Source: Actinoplanes auranticolor (GTDB lineage Bacteria > Actinomycetota > Actinomycetes > Mycobacteriales > Micromonosporaceae). From it: DNA of 64,000 nucleotides. Positions 49,849 to 57,865 of this stretch are shown here, piece by piece. A program made the position numbers and the translations under genes. Within the stretch, counting starts at the first letter, position 1, and each line of letters opens with the position of its first letter. The stretch lies in contig NZ_BOQL01000030.1 in assembly GCF_018332655.1 (NCBI RefSeq), positions 62,001-126,000 on the forward strand. The letters run 5' to 3'. Under the pieces are notes generated by a model. It searched no databases, was not told the DNA's origin, and was given only the letters and a program-made list of their open reading frames with translations.

Positions 49849-51279
49849 ATGCCTCAACGATCTGATCGACGGCACCGGGTGGTGGTCGTCGGAGCCGGCT
49901 TCGGCGGGCTCTTCGCCACCAAGTCCCTGCGCAAGGCCGACGTCGATGTCACCTTGATCAACGGCACGGCGTACCACCTCTTCCAGCCGCTGCTGTACCA
50001 AGTGGCGACCGGCATCCTCTCCGAGGGCGAGATCGCGCCCCCGATCCGGGAGATCCTCCGCCGCCAGGACAACGTCGACGTCAAGCTGGGCTGGGTCCGC
50101 GACATCGACGTGGCGACCAGGACCGTCGCGGTCGAGGCGCCCGGCATCGACTACACCGTCGAGTACGACACGCTGATCGTCGCCGCGGGTGCCTCCCAGT
50201 CCTACTTCGGCAACGACCAGTTCGCCGATCACGCGCCCGGCATGAAGAGCATCGACGACGCGCTCGAGCTGCGGGCTCGGATCTTCGGCGCGTTCGAGCT
50301 GGCCGACCTGCAGACCGACCCGGCCGAGATCGAGCGCTGGATGACCTTCGTGGTGGTCGGCGCCGGACCCACCGGGGTCGAGATGGCCGGGCAGATCGCC
50401 GAACTGGCCCACCGCACCCTGCCGGGGCAGTACAAGCACATCGACCCGCGCAAGGCCCGGATCATCCTGATCGACGCCCTCGACGCGGTGCTCAACACCT
50501 TCGGCGACCACTTGTCCACCCGCGCCCTCCGTCAGCTGCACCTGCTCGGCGTGGAGGTGGAGCTGGAGACCAAGGTGGTCGGCGTGGACGCCACCGGCAT
50601 CGAGGTGGACACCAAGCGCGGGCACCAGCGCGTCGAGTCGATGACCAAGATGTGGGCCGCCGGGGTGGCCGCCCCGCCGCTGGCCCGCAAGCTAGCCGCG
50701 CAGGCCGGCGCCGAGACCGACCGGGCCGGCCGGGTCAAGGTCAACCCGGACTGCACCCTGCCCGGGCACCCGGAGATCTTCGCGGTCGGCGACATGATCT
50801 CGCTGAACCAGCTGCCCGGCGTCGCCCAGGTGGCCATCCAGAGCGGCCGGTACGCGGCGGACCAGATCAAGCGCCGGCTGGCCGGTAAGGAACCCGCGGG
50901 ACCGTTCAAGTACTTCGACAAGGGCAGCATGGCCACCATCTCCCGCTTCTCGGCGGTGGCGAGCGTGGGCAAGCTGCGCGTGTCGGGCTTCCTGGGCTGG
51001 CTGATGTGGCTGGCGGTGCACCTGCTCTACCTGGTCGGCTTCAAGAACAGGGTCACGGCGGTACTGCACTGGGCGGTCAGCTTCCTGGGCCGGGGTCGCT
51101 CCGAGCGGGTGGCGACGTTCCAGCAGGCGTACGCACGAGCCGCGGTCCGCGAGTACGGCGACCCGTTCGAACGCCGCAAGGCAGCGGCAGCCGCCGAGGC
51201 GATGAGCCAGCCGAGCGACCCGGCCAGCCCCTCCGCCTCCGGCCCCACCTCGGCATCCGCCGGCACATCGAGCCGGTGA
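49849..51279 (+). CDS. ndh: type II NADH dehydrogenase
   Basis: This is a 476-residue single-subunit NADH:quinone oxidoreductase, membrane-attached and non-proton-pumping. RVVVVGAGFGGLFATKSLRKAD binds FAD, followed by HLFQPLLYQVATG, a hallmark of NDH-2. TFVVVGAGPTGVEMAGQIAEL binds NADH, and IFAVGDMISLNQLPGVAQVAIQSGRYAA lines the FAD/quinone end. The C-terminal hydrophobic stretch (LRVSGFLGWLMWLAVHLLYLVGF) anchors it to the membrane; a Ser/Ala-rich tail follows. ATG 49849 has a CGGAGA site. Confidence 0.92.
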   Translation: MPQRSDRRHRVVVVGAGFGGLFATKSLRKADVDVTLINGTAYHLFQPLLYQVATGILSEGEIAPPIREILRRQDNVDVKLGWVRDIDVATRTVAVEAPGIDYTVEYDTLIVAAGASQSYFGNDQFADHAPGMKSIDDALELRARIFGAFELADLQTDPAEIERWMTFVVVGAGPTGVEMAGQIAELAHRTLPGQYKHIDPRKARIILIDALDAVLNTFGDHLSTRALRQLHLLGVEVELETKVVGVDATGIEVDTKRGHQRVESMTKMWAAGVAAPPLARKLAAQAGAETDRAGRVKVNPDCTLPGHPEIFAVGDMISLNQLPGVAQVAIQSGRYAADQIKRRLAGKEPAGPFKYFDKGSMATISRFSAVASVGKLRVSGFLGWLMWLAVHLLYLVGFKNRVTAVLHWAVSFLGRGRSERVATFQQAYARAAVREYGDPFERRKAAAAAEAMSQPSDPASPSASGPTSASAGTSSR

Positions 51280-51314
51280 CCCGCCGCCACTGAGTACCAG
51301 GATCGTCAGCGCGG

Positions 51315-53120
51315 TCAGGCGGCGAGGGTGGCGTAGCGGCCGCCGACCGAGACCAGCGTGTCGTGGTCGCCGGACTCCAGGACCCGCCCGTGGTCCACAA
51401 CCACGATCTGGTCGGCGTCGCGCACGGTCGACAGCCGGTGTGCGATCGTCACCGTGGTCCGTCCACGGGCCAGCTCGTCGAAGGCTCGCTGCACGGCCCG
51501 CTCGGTGGAGGTGTCCAGGGCGCTGGTGGCCTCGTCCAGGACCAGGATCCGGGGATCGCGTAGCAGCGTCCGCGCGATGGCGATGCGCTGTTTCTCACCC
51601 CCGGAGAACCGGTGCCCGCGCGAGCCGACGACAGTGTCATAACCATCAGGCAGCCCGGCGATCACGTCGTGGATCTGCGCAGCCCGGGCAGCCTGTTCGA
51701 TCTGGGCGTCGGTGGCGTCCGGCCGGGCGTACCGCAGGTTCTCCCGCACGGTGGTGTGCAGCAGATACGTCTCCTGGCTGACCACGCCGACGACGCCGGC
51801 CAGGTCGGCCAGGCGCAGGTCCCGCAGGTCGATCCCGTCGATGGTGATCCGGCCGGCGGTCGGGTCGTAGAGCCGGGCGATCAGCGCGGCGAGCGTGCTC
51901 TTGCCCGACCCGGTCTCGCCCACCAGGGCGAGCGACGTACCGGCCGGAACGTCCAGCGAGACCCCGGCGACCGCGGCGGTCTCACTGTCCGGATACGCGA
52001 ACGTGACGTCCTCGAACCGCAGGTGCCCACGGACTGGACGGGGCAGCTCCACCGGCTCAACCGGGTCGTCCACCTCCACCGGCAGGTCCAGGTACTCGAA
52101 GATGCGGGCGAACAGCGCCAGTGAGCTGGTCAGCGAGACCCCGACGCCGAGCAGGCCCATCAGCGGCCGGAACAGCCCGGCCTGCAGCGTGGTGAAGGCG
52201 ACCAGGGTGCCGATGCTCAGCGTGCCGGCGGTCAGCGGGAGCCCGGCACTGAGGTAGATGACGGCCGGGATGGCGGCGAAGATGATGCTCATGGCGGCCA
52301 TCCGCCAGCGGCCGGCCAGCTCGGAGCGCAGCTCCAGATCGATGAGCCGGGTGGAGGAGGCGGTGAAGCGGTCGACCAGCGCCGCGCCGGTGCCCATGGT
52401 CTTGCTCAGCTGTACGCCGCTGATCGACAGGCCCTCCTCGACGGTGACGTTGAGGTCGGCCAGTTCGCGCTGGCGCTGCGCGGTGATCGCCTTGCGCATC
52501 TTCGCGACCCGGCGGGTCAGGTGGACGGCCGGCGGCAGCACCACGAGGGAGACCAGGGAGAGCTGCCAGGACAGGGCGGCCATGGCGACCGCGGTGGCGA
52601 CGGCGGTGGTGAGGTTCGAGGCGATCGAGGTCGCGGTCGAGGTGACCACCGACTGCATGCCGCCGATGTCGTTGGTGATGCGGGACTGCACCTCGCCGGT
52701 GCGGGTCCGGGTGAAGAACGTCACGGACTGCCGGTGCAGGTGGGTGAAGACGTCCACCCGCAGCCGGTGCATGACCTGCTGGCCGACGGTGGTGGAGATC
52801 CAGGTCTGGATGACGCCGAGCGCCGAGGTGACGGCGGCGACGGCGACCATGCCGGCGACGAGCCAGGCCAGCAGCGGCAGGTCCTGCTGCGGCAGCGCGC
52901 GGTCGATGACCTCGCGCAGCAGGAAGGGGGAGGCCATGGCGATCACGGACGAGGCCACGATGATCGCGGTGACGACGGTGAGCTGCGCCCGGTGGGCGCT
53001 GAAGAGCCGGCCGATGCGGCGCAGGGACACCTCGCGGGCCTGCTTCTTCTCGGCGGGGGTGACGGTGGTGGTGCGGCCGCGGCGGCCGCTGTCGACTGTG
53101 GTGGCTTCCAAGAGCAACAA
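51315..53120 (-). CDS. ABC exporter, fused permease-ATPase
   Basis: This is a 601-residue half-transporter: six membrane helices in residues about 40-320 (VTAIIVASSVIAMASPFLLREVID, LLAWLVAGMVAVAAVTSALGVIQTW and others) and a C-terminal ATPase with Walker A GETGSGKST, Q-loop GVVSQETYLLH, signature FSGGEKQRIAIARTLL, Walker B ILVLDEATSALD and H-loop IAHRLST. It belongs to the MsbA/LmrA-like multidrug and lipid exporters and should act as a homodimer. The start is TTG (53120 or a nearby in-frame TTG); the AAGAAGG ribosome site fits the later ones better. It is divergent from a MarR regulator. Confidence 0.92.
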   Translation of the reverse strand: MLLLEATTVDSGRRGRTTTVTPAEKKQAREVSLRRIGRLFSAHRAQLTVVTAIIVASSVIAMASPFLLREVIDRALPQQDLPLLAWLVAGMVAVAAVTSALGVIQTWISTTVGQQVMHRLRVDVFTHLHRQSVTFFTRTRTGEVQSRITNDIGGMQSVVTSTATSIASNLTTAVATAVAMAALSWQLSLVSLVVLPPAVHLTRRVAKMRKAITAQRQRELADLNVTVEEGLSISGVQLSKTMGTGAALVDRFTASSTRLIDLELRSELAGRWRMAAMSIIFAAIPAVIYLSAGLPLTAGTLSIGTLVAFTTLQAGLFRPLMGLLGVGVSLTSSLALFARIFEYLDLPVEVDDPVEPVELPRPVRGHLRFEDVTFAYPDSETAAVAGVSLDVPAGTSLALVGETGSGKSTLAALIARLYDPTAGRITIDGIDLRDLRLADLAGVVGVVSQETYLLHTTVRENLRYARPDATDAQIEQAARAAQIHDVIAGLPDGYDTVVGSRGHRFSGGEKQRIAIARTLLRDPRILVLDEATSALDTSTERAVQRAFDELARGRTTVTIAHRLSTVRDADQIVVVDHGRVLESGDHDTLVSVGGRYATLAA

Positions 53121-53129
53121 CCTTCTTCC

Positions 53130-53191
53130 GGTACGGTATTAGTGAGGTTACCTCACCATGAGGGAACAACCGCAACCGCTGGTACGGTATT
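53130..53191. promoter_or_regulatory. MarR operator region
   Basis: The 74-bp divergent gap contains a perfect palindrome GTGAGGTTACCTCAC (53142-53156) flanked by the direct repeat GGTACGGTATT at 53130-53140 and 53181-53191. The palindrome is typical for a MarR dimer and would block both promoters. The second repeat ends 3 bp before the MarR GTG, suggesting a leaderless transcript. Confidence 0.6.
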
Positions 53192-53194
53192 CCC

Positions 53195-53611
53195 GTGGAT
53201 CCCGCCGCCGACGAGAACCTCTCCGAGCTGTTCTGGTCGGTCGCGCGCACCCTGCGCCACCTCAACCGGGAGGCGCTGGAGCCGCTCAACGTCTCGCCCT
53301 CGCACGGCCGGGCCCTCGCCGTCCTGCTGCGCCACGGCCCGATGCGCCCGGGGGCCCTCGCCGAGCACCTGCGCATCGCGCCCCGCTCGGCCACCGAGGT
53401 CGTCGACGACCTGCAGGAACGGGGCCTGGTCGAGCGCACTCCGGATCCGGCCGACCGGCGGGCGACCGTACTGCATCTGACAGCCGCGGGCACCGCGGCC
53501 GGCGACGCGATCCGGGCCGCCCGGCAGACCGCCGCGGAGCGTTTCTTCGCCGGCCTGAGCGACGCCGACCGCGCCGACCTCACCCGGATCCTGAGGAACA
53601 TGCGCGAATAA
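53195..53611 (+). CDS. MarR-family regulator
   Basis: This is a 138-residue winged-helix regulator from GTG 53195. LFWSVARTLRHLNREALEPLNVSPSHGRALAVLLRHGPMRPGALAEHLRIAPRSATEVVDDLQERGLVERTPDPADRRATVLHLTAAG contains the recognition helix and the D-x-R wing motif of MarR. It lies divergent from the ABC exporter across a palindromic gap and is the likely repressor of that exporter and of itself, relieved by a toxic compound. The monooxygenase gene follows 25 bp downstream in the same direction. Confidence 0.92.
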   Translation: MDPAADENLSELFWSVARTLRHLNREALEPLNVSPSHGRALAVLLRHGPMRPGALAEHLRIAPRSATEVVDDLQERGLVERTPDPADRRATVLHLTAAGTAAGDAIRAARQTAAERFFAGLSDADRADLTRILRNMRE

Positions 53612-53635
53612 TCCTGTTTGTGTAGAGTCACCGGC

Positions 53636-54868
53636 ATGCGCAAGGTGCTCGTCGTCGGTGCCGGGCAGTCCGGCCTCCAGCTCGCCCTCGGCCTGCGTGC
53701 CGACGGGCACGACGTCACGCTGATCTCGGCCCGCACGCCGACGGACATCCGCGGCGGGCGCCCGATGAGCACCCAGGGCATGTTCCACGACGCGCTCGAG
53801 ACCGAGCGGGCCCTCGGCCTCGACCTCTGGGGCGAGCGGGCCCCGGCGTTCGAGGGCTTCCGGATCACGCTGTCCGCCCCGCCCGGCGAGCAGGCGCTGG
53901 CCTTCAACGCCCGGCTCGGCCATCCCGGCCGCAGCGTCGACCAGCGCCTCAAGATGGCCGCCTGGCTGGAGCTGGCCGAGCAGCGCGGCGTGACGGTGGA
54001 GTACCGCACGGTCGAGGCGGCGGAGCTGGAGGCGCTCGCCGCCCGCCACCACCTGACCGTGGTCGCGGCCGGCCGGGGCGACCTCGTGTCCATCTTCGAC
54101 CGGGACCCCCGGCGCTCGGTGTACGACGCGCCTCAGCGGGGCCTCGCGGTGGCGTACGTGCACGGCCTCGAGCCCGATCCGCAGTTTCCCGCGCCGCACA
54201 TCGGTTTCCACGCCGTGCCGGGGCTGGGGGAGCTGTTCGTCATCCCCGCTCTGACCCTGACCGGCCCCTGCGACATCCTGTTCTGGGAGGCCGTGCCCGG
54301 CGGGCCGGTCGACCGGTGGGCGGGTCCCGGCCCGATGGACCCCGCGCAGCACCTGGCCCTGATGGTCGAGCTGGCCGGCGAGTACGTGCCCTGGGTCGCC
54401 GAGCGCGCCCGTCACGTCGAGCTGACCGATGCCCGGGCCACCCTGCACGGCCGGTACGCGCCGGTGGTGCGCGAGCCCGTCGCCCGGCTGGGGGGCGGGA
54501 CCGCGGTGCTCGGCATGGCCGATGTGGTGCTGGCCAACGACCCGATCACCGGCCAGGGCGCCAACACCGCGGCCAAATGCGCCACCGCCTACCTGGCCGC
54601 GATCCGGGAGCGCGGCGACCGGCCGTTCGACGAGCTGTGGATGCGCGACACCGCGGAGGCGTTCTGGTGCTCGACCGCCCGCGCGGTCACCGACTGGACG
54701 AACGCGATGGTGCAACCACTGCCGCCGCACGTGCAACGCATACTCGGCGCCGCGGCGGGCAACCCCACCGTGGCATCCCGGTTCGCCGACGCCTTCTCGG
54801 ACCCGACCGACCTGGACCACTGGTTCCTGACCCCGGACGCCGCCGAGCGCTACCTCGCCTCGGTGTAG
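53636..54868 (+). CDS. StyA-like two-component flavin monooxygenase
   Basis: This is a 410-residue FAD monooxygenase resembling styrene/indole monooxygenase StyA. KVLVVGAGQSGLQLALGLRADGHDVTLIS binds FAD; SVDQRLKMAAWLELAEQRGVTVEY, LTVVAAGRGDLVSIF, GMADVVLANDPITGQGANTAAKCATAYLAAI and the C-terminal DAFSDPTDLDHWFLTPDAAERYL follow the StyA layout. Such enzymes take reduced FAD from a separate reductase (StyB), which is missing here. Start at ATG 53636. It follows the MarR gene closely and could be part of the same detoxification unit. Confidence 0.85.
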   Translation: MRKVLVVGAGQSGLQLALGLRADGHDVTLISARTPTDIRGGRPMSTQGMFHDALETERALGLDLWGERAPAFEGFRITLSAPPGEQALAFNARLGHPGRSVDQRLKMAAWLELAEQRGVTVEYRTVEAAELEALAARHHLTVVAAGRGDLVSIFDRDPRRSVYDAPQRGLAVAYVHGLEPDPQFPAPHIGFHAVPGLGELFVIPALTLTGPCDILFWEAVPGGPVDRWAGPGPMDPAQHLALMVELAGEYVPWVAERARHVELTDARATLHGRYAPVVREPVARLGGGTAVLGMADVVLANDPITGQGANTAAKCATAYLAAIRERGDRPFDELWMRDTAEAFWCSTARAVTDWTNAMVQPLPPHVQRILGAAAGNPTVASRFADAFSDPTDLDHWFLTPDAAERYLASV

Positions 54869-54891
54869 CGCAGCGTTACCTGAGTCACTTC

Positions 54892-54926
54892 CTGACCGAT
54901 CGGCCAGCTTCTGACCGATCGGTCAG
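54892..54926. promoter_or_regulatory. tandem TetR operators
   Basis: Two 16-bp palindromes, CTGACCGATCGGCCAG (54892-54907, one mismatch between arms) and CTGACCGATCGGTCAG (54911-54926, perfect), end 15 bp before the TetR start. This is the common TetR operator form; the neighbouring TetR-MMPL genes are the likely target. Confidence 0.75.
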
Positions 54927-54940
54927 GCATGCTGGTGGGC

Positions 54941-55483
54941 ATGGCCCGTACCCGGACGCGCGACGAGATCCTCGCTGTCGCCGCGGAGCTCTTCTACCGC
55001 GCCGGCTTCAAGGGCACGTCACTGCAGGACATCGCCGCGGAAGTGGGCTGTTCCAAGGCGACGCTGCTCTACCACTTCGACAGCAAGGAAGCGATCCTCG
55101 CCGCGCTGCTCGCCCCGGCCGCGCGCGAGCTGGCCGAGCTCGACGAGCAGCTGGCCGGGCTCCAGGGCGAGGCGGCGCGCGCCGCGGCGATCGACGGCTT
55201 CGTGGATCTGGTGCTGCGATACCGGCGCGAGGCCGGTCTGATCTACCACGGCTCGCTCGACGTGCTGCTCACGCCGGCCTTCGACGGCGTGCAGCCGATG
55301 ATCGAAAATTTGTGCTCCGCGTTCGCCGCCCGTTCCACCGATCCGGGCGAGCAGATCGCCGCCGAGGTACTGCTGGCCGGCATCTGCTCGGTGGCGATCG
55401 ACCGCCCCGATGACGTGACCCTGCGCTCCGCCCTGATCGCCGTGGCGAAGCGTGCCCTGCTCACCCCTCGATCCAAGGACTGA
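54941..55483 (+). CDS. TetR-family regulator of the MMPL transporter
   Basis: This is a 180-residue repressor from ATG 54941 (an in-frame ATG four codons earlier is possible). The helix-turn-helix is RDEILAVAAELFYRAGFKGTSLQDIAAEVGCSKATLLYHFDSKEAILAALL. The ligand domain carries no specific signature. Tandem palindromes directly upstream point to autoregulation. The MMPL transporter gene begins one base after its stop, so the repressor and transporter share a transcript, a common efflux arrangement induced by the exported compound. Confidence 0.92.
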   Translation: MARTRTRDEILAVAAELFYRAGFKGTSLQDIAAEVGCSKATLLYHFDSKEAILAALLAPAARELAELDEQLAGLQGEAARAAAIDGFVDLVLRYRREAGLIYHGSLDVLLTPAFDGVQPMIENLCSAFAARSTDPGEQIAAEVLLAGICSVAIDRPDDVTLRSALIAVAKRALLTPRSKD

Positions 55484-55484
55484 C

Positions 55485-57668
55485 ATGGCAACCCTGTTGT
55501 ACCGGCTGGGCCGGGCCTCGTTCCGGCGCCGCAAGCTCGTGGTCGTGTTGTGGCTGGTGCTGCTGGCCGCCCTGGGCGGCGCCGCCCTGGCCTTCAAGGG
55601 CGCGTCGTCGAGCGACTTCACCATGCCCGGCACCGAGTCGCAACGCGCGATCGACGCCCTGCAGCGCGAGTTCCCCGAGGCCAGCGGGGCCACCGGCACC
55701 ATCGTGGTGGCCGCGCCGGCCGGCGGGACCCTGGCCGACGCCGCCCTCAAGCCGGCCGTCGAGGGCCTGGTCAAGGAGGCGTCGGCGCTGCCCGGCGTGC
55801 TCGGTGCCGTGGACCCGTTCCAGGCCAGGGCCCTCTCGCCGAACGGGCAGTACGCGCTGATCCAGGTGCAGTTCGCCACCAGCGCCGACGAGGTGACCGA
55901 GCAGCAGCGCACCGCGTACGAGAGCAGCGGCGCCGCCGCCGAGGCTGCCGGGCTGCGCGTCGAGCATGGCGGTGAGGTGATGAACTCCGAGCCAGAGGTC
56001 GGTGGCACGGAGAGCATCGGCGTCATCATCGCCCTGGTGGTCCTGGTGATCACCTTCGGCTCGCTGGTCGCCGCCGGCATGACGATGCTCAACGCGCTGA
56101 TCGGTGTCGGCGCCGGCATGGCCGGGCTGTTCGCGCTCAGCAGCGTCGTCACGCTGACCAGCACCGCGCCGGTGCTGGCGCTGATGCTCGGCCTCGCGGT
56201 CGGCATCGACTACTCGCTGTTCATCACCTCCCGGCACCGGCAGAACCTCGTCGACGGCCTCACCCCGCGGGAGGCGGCCGCCCGCGCGGTGGGCACCGCC
56301 GGTTCCGCCGTCGTGTTCGCCGGCATCACCGTGGTCATCGCGCTGGCCGGCCTGGCGGTCGTGAACATCCCGTTCCTGACGGTCATGGGCCTGGCTGCCG
56401 CGGGCACCGTCGCCGTCGCCGTCCTGGTCGCCATCACCCTGCTGCCCGCCCTGCTCGGTTTCGCCGGTCTGCGGGTCCTGCCGCGCAAGCTGCGCGCCAC
56501 CGGCTCGCACGCCGCCTCGCACGCCGAGCCCAAGGAGGGCTTCGGCTTCCGGTGGGCCCGGCTGGTCACCCGGTGGCGCATCCCGGTGATCCTGGTCGGC
56601 GTGCTCGGCCTGGGCGCTCTGGCCCTGCCGGCCATGGACATGCGGGTGGCGCTGCCCGGTGCCGGCGCCGGGCCGGTCGGCACCCCCGGCCGCGACGCCG
56701 CCGACCTGATCACCGAGGGCTTCGGTCCCGGCTTCAACGGCCGGCTGGCCCTGGTCGTCTCCAGCGACTCGCCGGAGCAGACCACGGCGGCCGTGCAGCA
56801 GGCCACCCAGCTGTTGCAGGGCACCCCGAACCTGCTGGCCGTGACCCCGCCCAACCTGAGCCAGGACAAGCGGACCGCGCTGCTCGGGGTGCTGCCGCAG
56901 ACCGGTCCGACCGACGAGGCCACCGAGGAGCTGGTACACGACGTCCGGGACCGGGTGGCCGGGATCGCGGACGCGGACGTGTCGCTGACCGGTCAGACGG
57001 CCGTGGGCATCGACGTGTCCGAGAAGCTCTCCGCCGCCATGCCGGTCTACCTGCTGCTGGTCGTCGGCCTGTCGGTGCTGCTGCTGATGCTGGTGTTCCG
57101 CTCGATCCTGGTGCCGCTCAAGGCGGCGCTCGGCTTCCTGCTGACCGTGGGCGCCACCTTCGGCATCACGGTGCTGGTGTTCCAGGAGGGACACCTCAGC
57201 GAGCTGGTCGGCCTGGACAGCCCGGGACCGCTGATCAGCTTCCTGCCCATCCTGCTGATCGGCATCCTGTTCGGTCTCGCGATGGACTACGAGGTGTTCC
57301 TGGTGTCGCGGATGCGCGAGGACTTCGTGCACGGTGCCGGCCCGCAGGAGGCGACCATCAGCGGCATGGGGCACGGCGCCCGGGTGGTCACCGCGGCCGC
57401 GCTGATCATGACCTCGGTCTTCGCGGGCTTCATCCTGCTCGACGACCCGGTGATCAAGTCGATGGGCTTCGCGCTGGCCATCGGCGTGGCCATCGACGCC
57501 TTCGTGGTGCGGATGACGATCGTGCCGGCCGTGATCTCGCTGCTCGGCCGGGCCGCCTGGTGGCTGCCGCGCTGGCTGGACCGGCTGCTGCCCAACGTCG
57601 ACATCGAGGGGGAGCGGCTGCGCGAGGAACTGGCGAGCGAGCCCGAGCGGGAAGCGGTCACCGTCTGA
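55485..57668 (+). CDS. MMPL-family RND transporter
   Basis: This is a 727-residue membrane transporter of the RND superfamily that exports lipids or hydrophobic compounds. It has the two-fold RND layout: helix 1 (LVVVLWLVLLAALGGAALA), an outside loop of about 150 residues, a bundle of five helices (IGVIIALVVLVITFGSLVAAGM, LALMLGLAVGIDYSLFITSRHRQNL with the conserved GIDYSLF), then the repeat with YLLLVVGLSVLLLMLVF and GILFGLAMDYEVFLVSRMRE. The D-Y pairs in GIDYSLF and AMDYEVF are the proton-relay residues of MmpL proteins. ATG 55485 has an AAGGA site. Confidence 0.93.
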   Translation: MATLLYRLGRASFRRRKLVVVLWLVLLAALGGAALAFKGASSSDFTMPGTESQRAIDALQREFPEASGATGTIVVAAPAGGTLADAALKPAVEGLVKEASALPGVLGAVDPFQARALSPNGQYALIQVQFATSADEVTEQQRTAYESSGAAAEAAGLRVEHGGEVMNSEPEVGGTESIGVIIALVVLVITFGSLVAAGMTMLNALIGVGAGMAGLFALSSVVTLTSTAPVLALMLGLAVGIDYSLFITSRHRQNLVDGLTPREAAARAVGTAGSAVVFAGITVVIALAGLAVVNIPFLTVMGLAAAGTVAVAVLVAITLLPALLGFAGLRVLPRKLRATGSHAASHAEPKEGFGFRWARLVTRWRIPVILVGVLGLGALALPAMDMRVALPGAGAGPVGTPGRDAADLITEGFGPGFNGRLALVVSSDSPEQTTAAVQQATQLLQGTPNLLAVTPPNLSQDKRTALLGVLPQTGPTDEATEELVHDVRDRVAGIADADVSLTGQTAVGIDVSEKLSAAMPVYLLLVVGLSVLLLMLVFRSILVPLKAALGFLLTVGATFGITVLVFQEGHLSELVGLDSPGPLISFLPILLIGILFGLAMDYEVFLVSRMREDFVHGAGPQEATISGMGHGARVVTAAALIMTSVFAGFILLDDPVIKSMGFALAIGVAIDAFVVRMTIVPAVISLLGRAAWWLPRWLDRLLPNVDIEGERLREELASEPEREAVTV

Positions 57669-57687
57669 ACCGTTTAAGCAGGTAAGG

Positions 57688-57724
57688 GAGCCGGGGCGTG
57701 CATCGCACGCCCCGGCTCTTTATT
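57688..57724 (+). terminator. rho-independent terminator after the MMPL gene
   Basis: A 13-bp perfect stem, GAGCCGGGGCGTG and CACGCCCCGGCTC, with a CATCG loop (57688-57718) is followed by TTTATT. It separates the TetR-MMPL operon from the sugar transporter operon. Confidence 0.92.
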
Positions 57725-57757
57725 GCCGGATTGTTACCTGTCCGGTGATCTAGAAAC

Positions 57758-57798
57758 TTGCGAATCATCTTCTGCTCTGAATAGGTTGCCCTCGGCAA
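57758..57798 (+). promoter_or_regulatory. promoter and inverted repeat before the sugar ABC operon
   Basis: TTGCGA (57758-57763) and TAGGTT (57782-57787) are 18 bp apart and could be -35 and -10 elements. The inverted repeat TTGCC-CTC-GGCAA (57786-57798) overlaps the -10, a position where a repressor such as the ROK protein at 61971 could bind. Confidence 0.4.
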
Positions 57799-57865
57799 CA
57801 AAACCATGTGCAAGCCATACCCCCCTCCCGGAGGCATCCATGACGTTGGCGAGGTGGTGCGAGCG

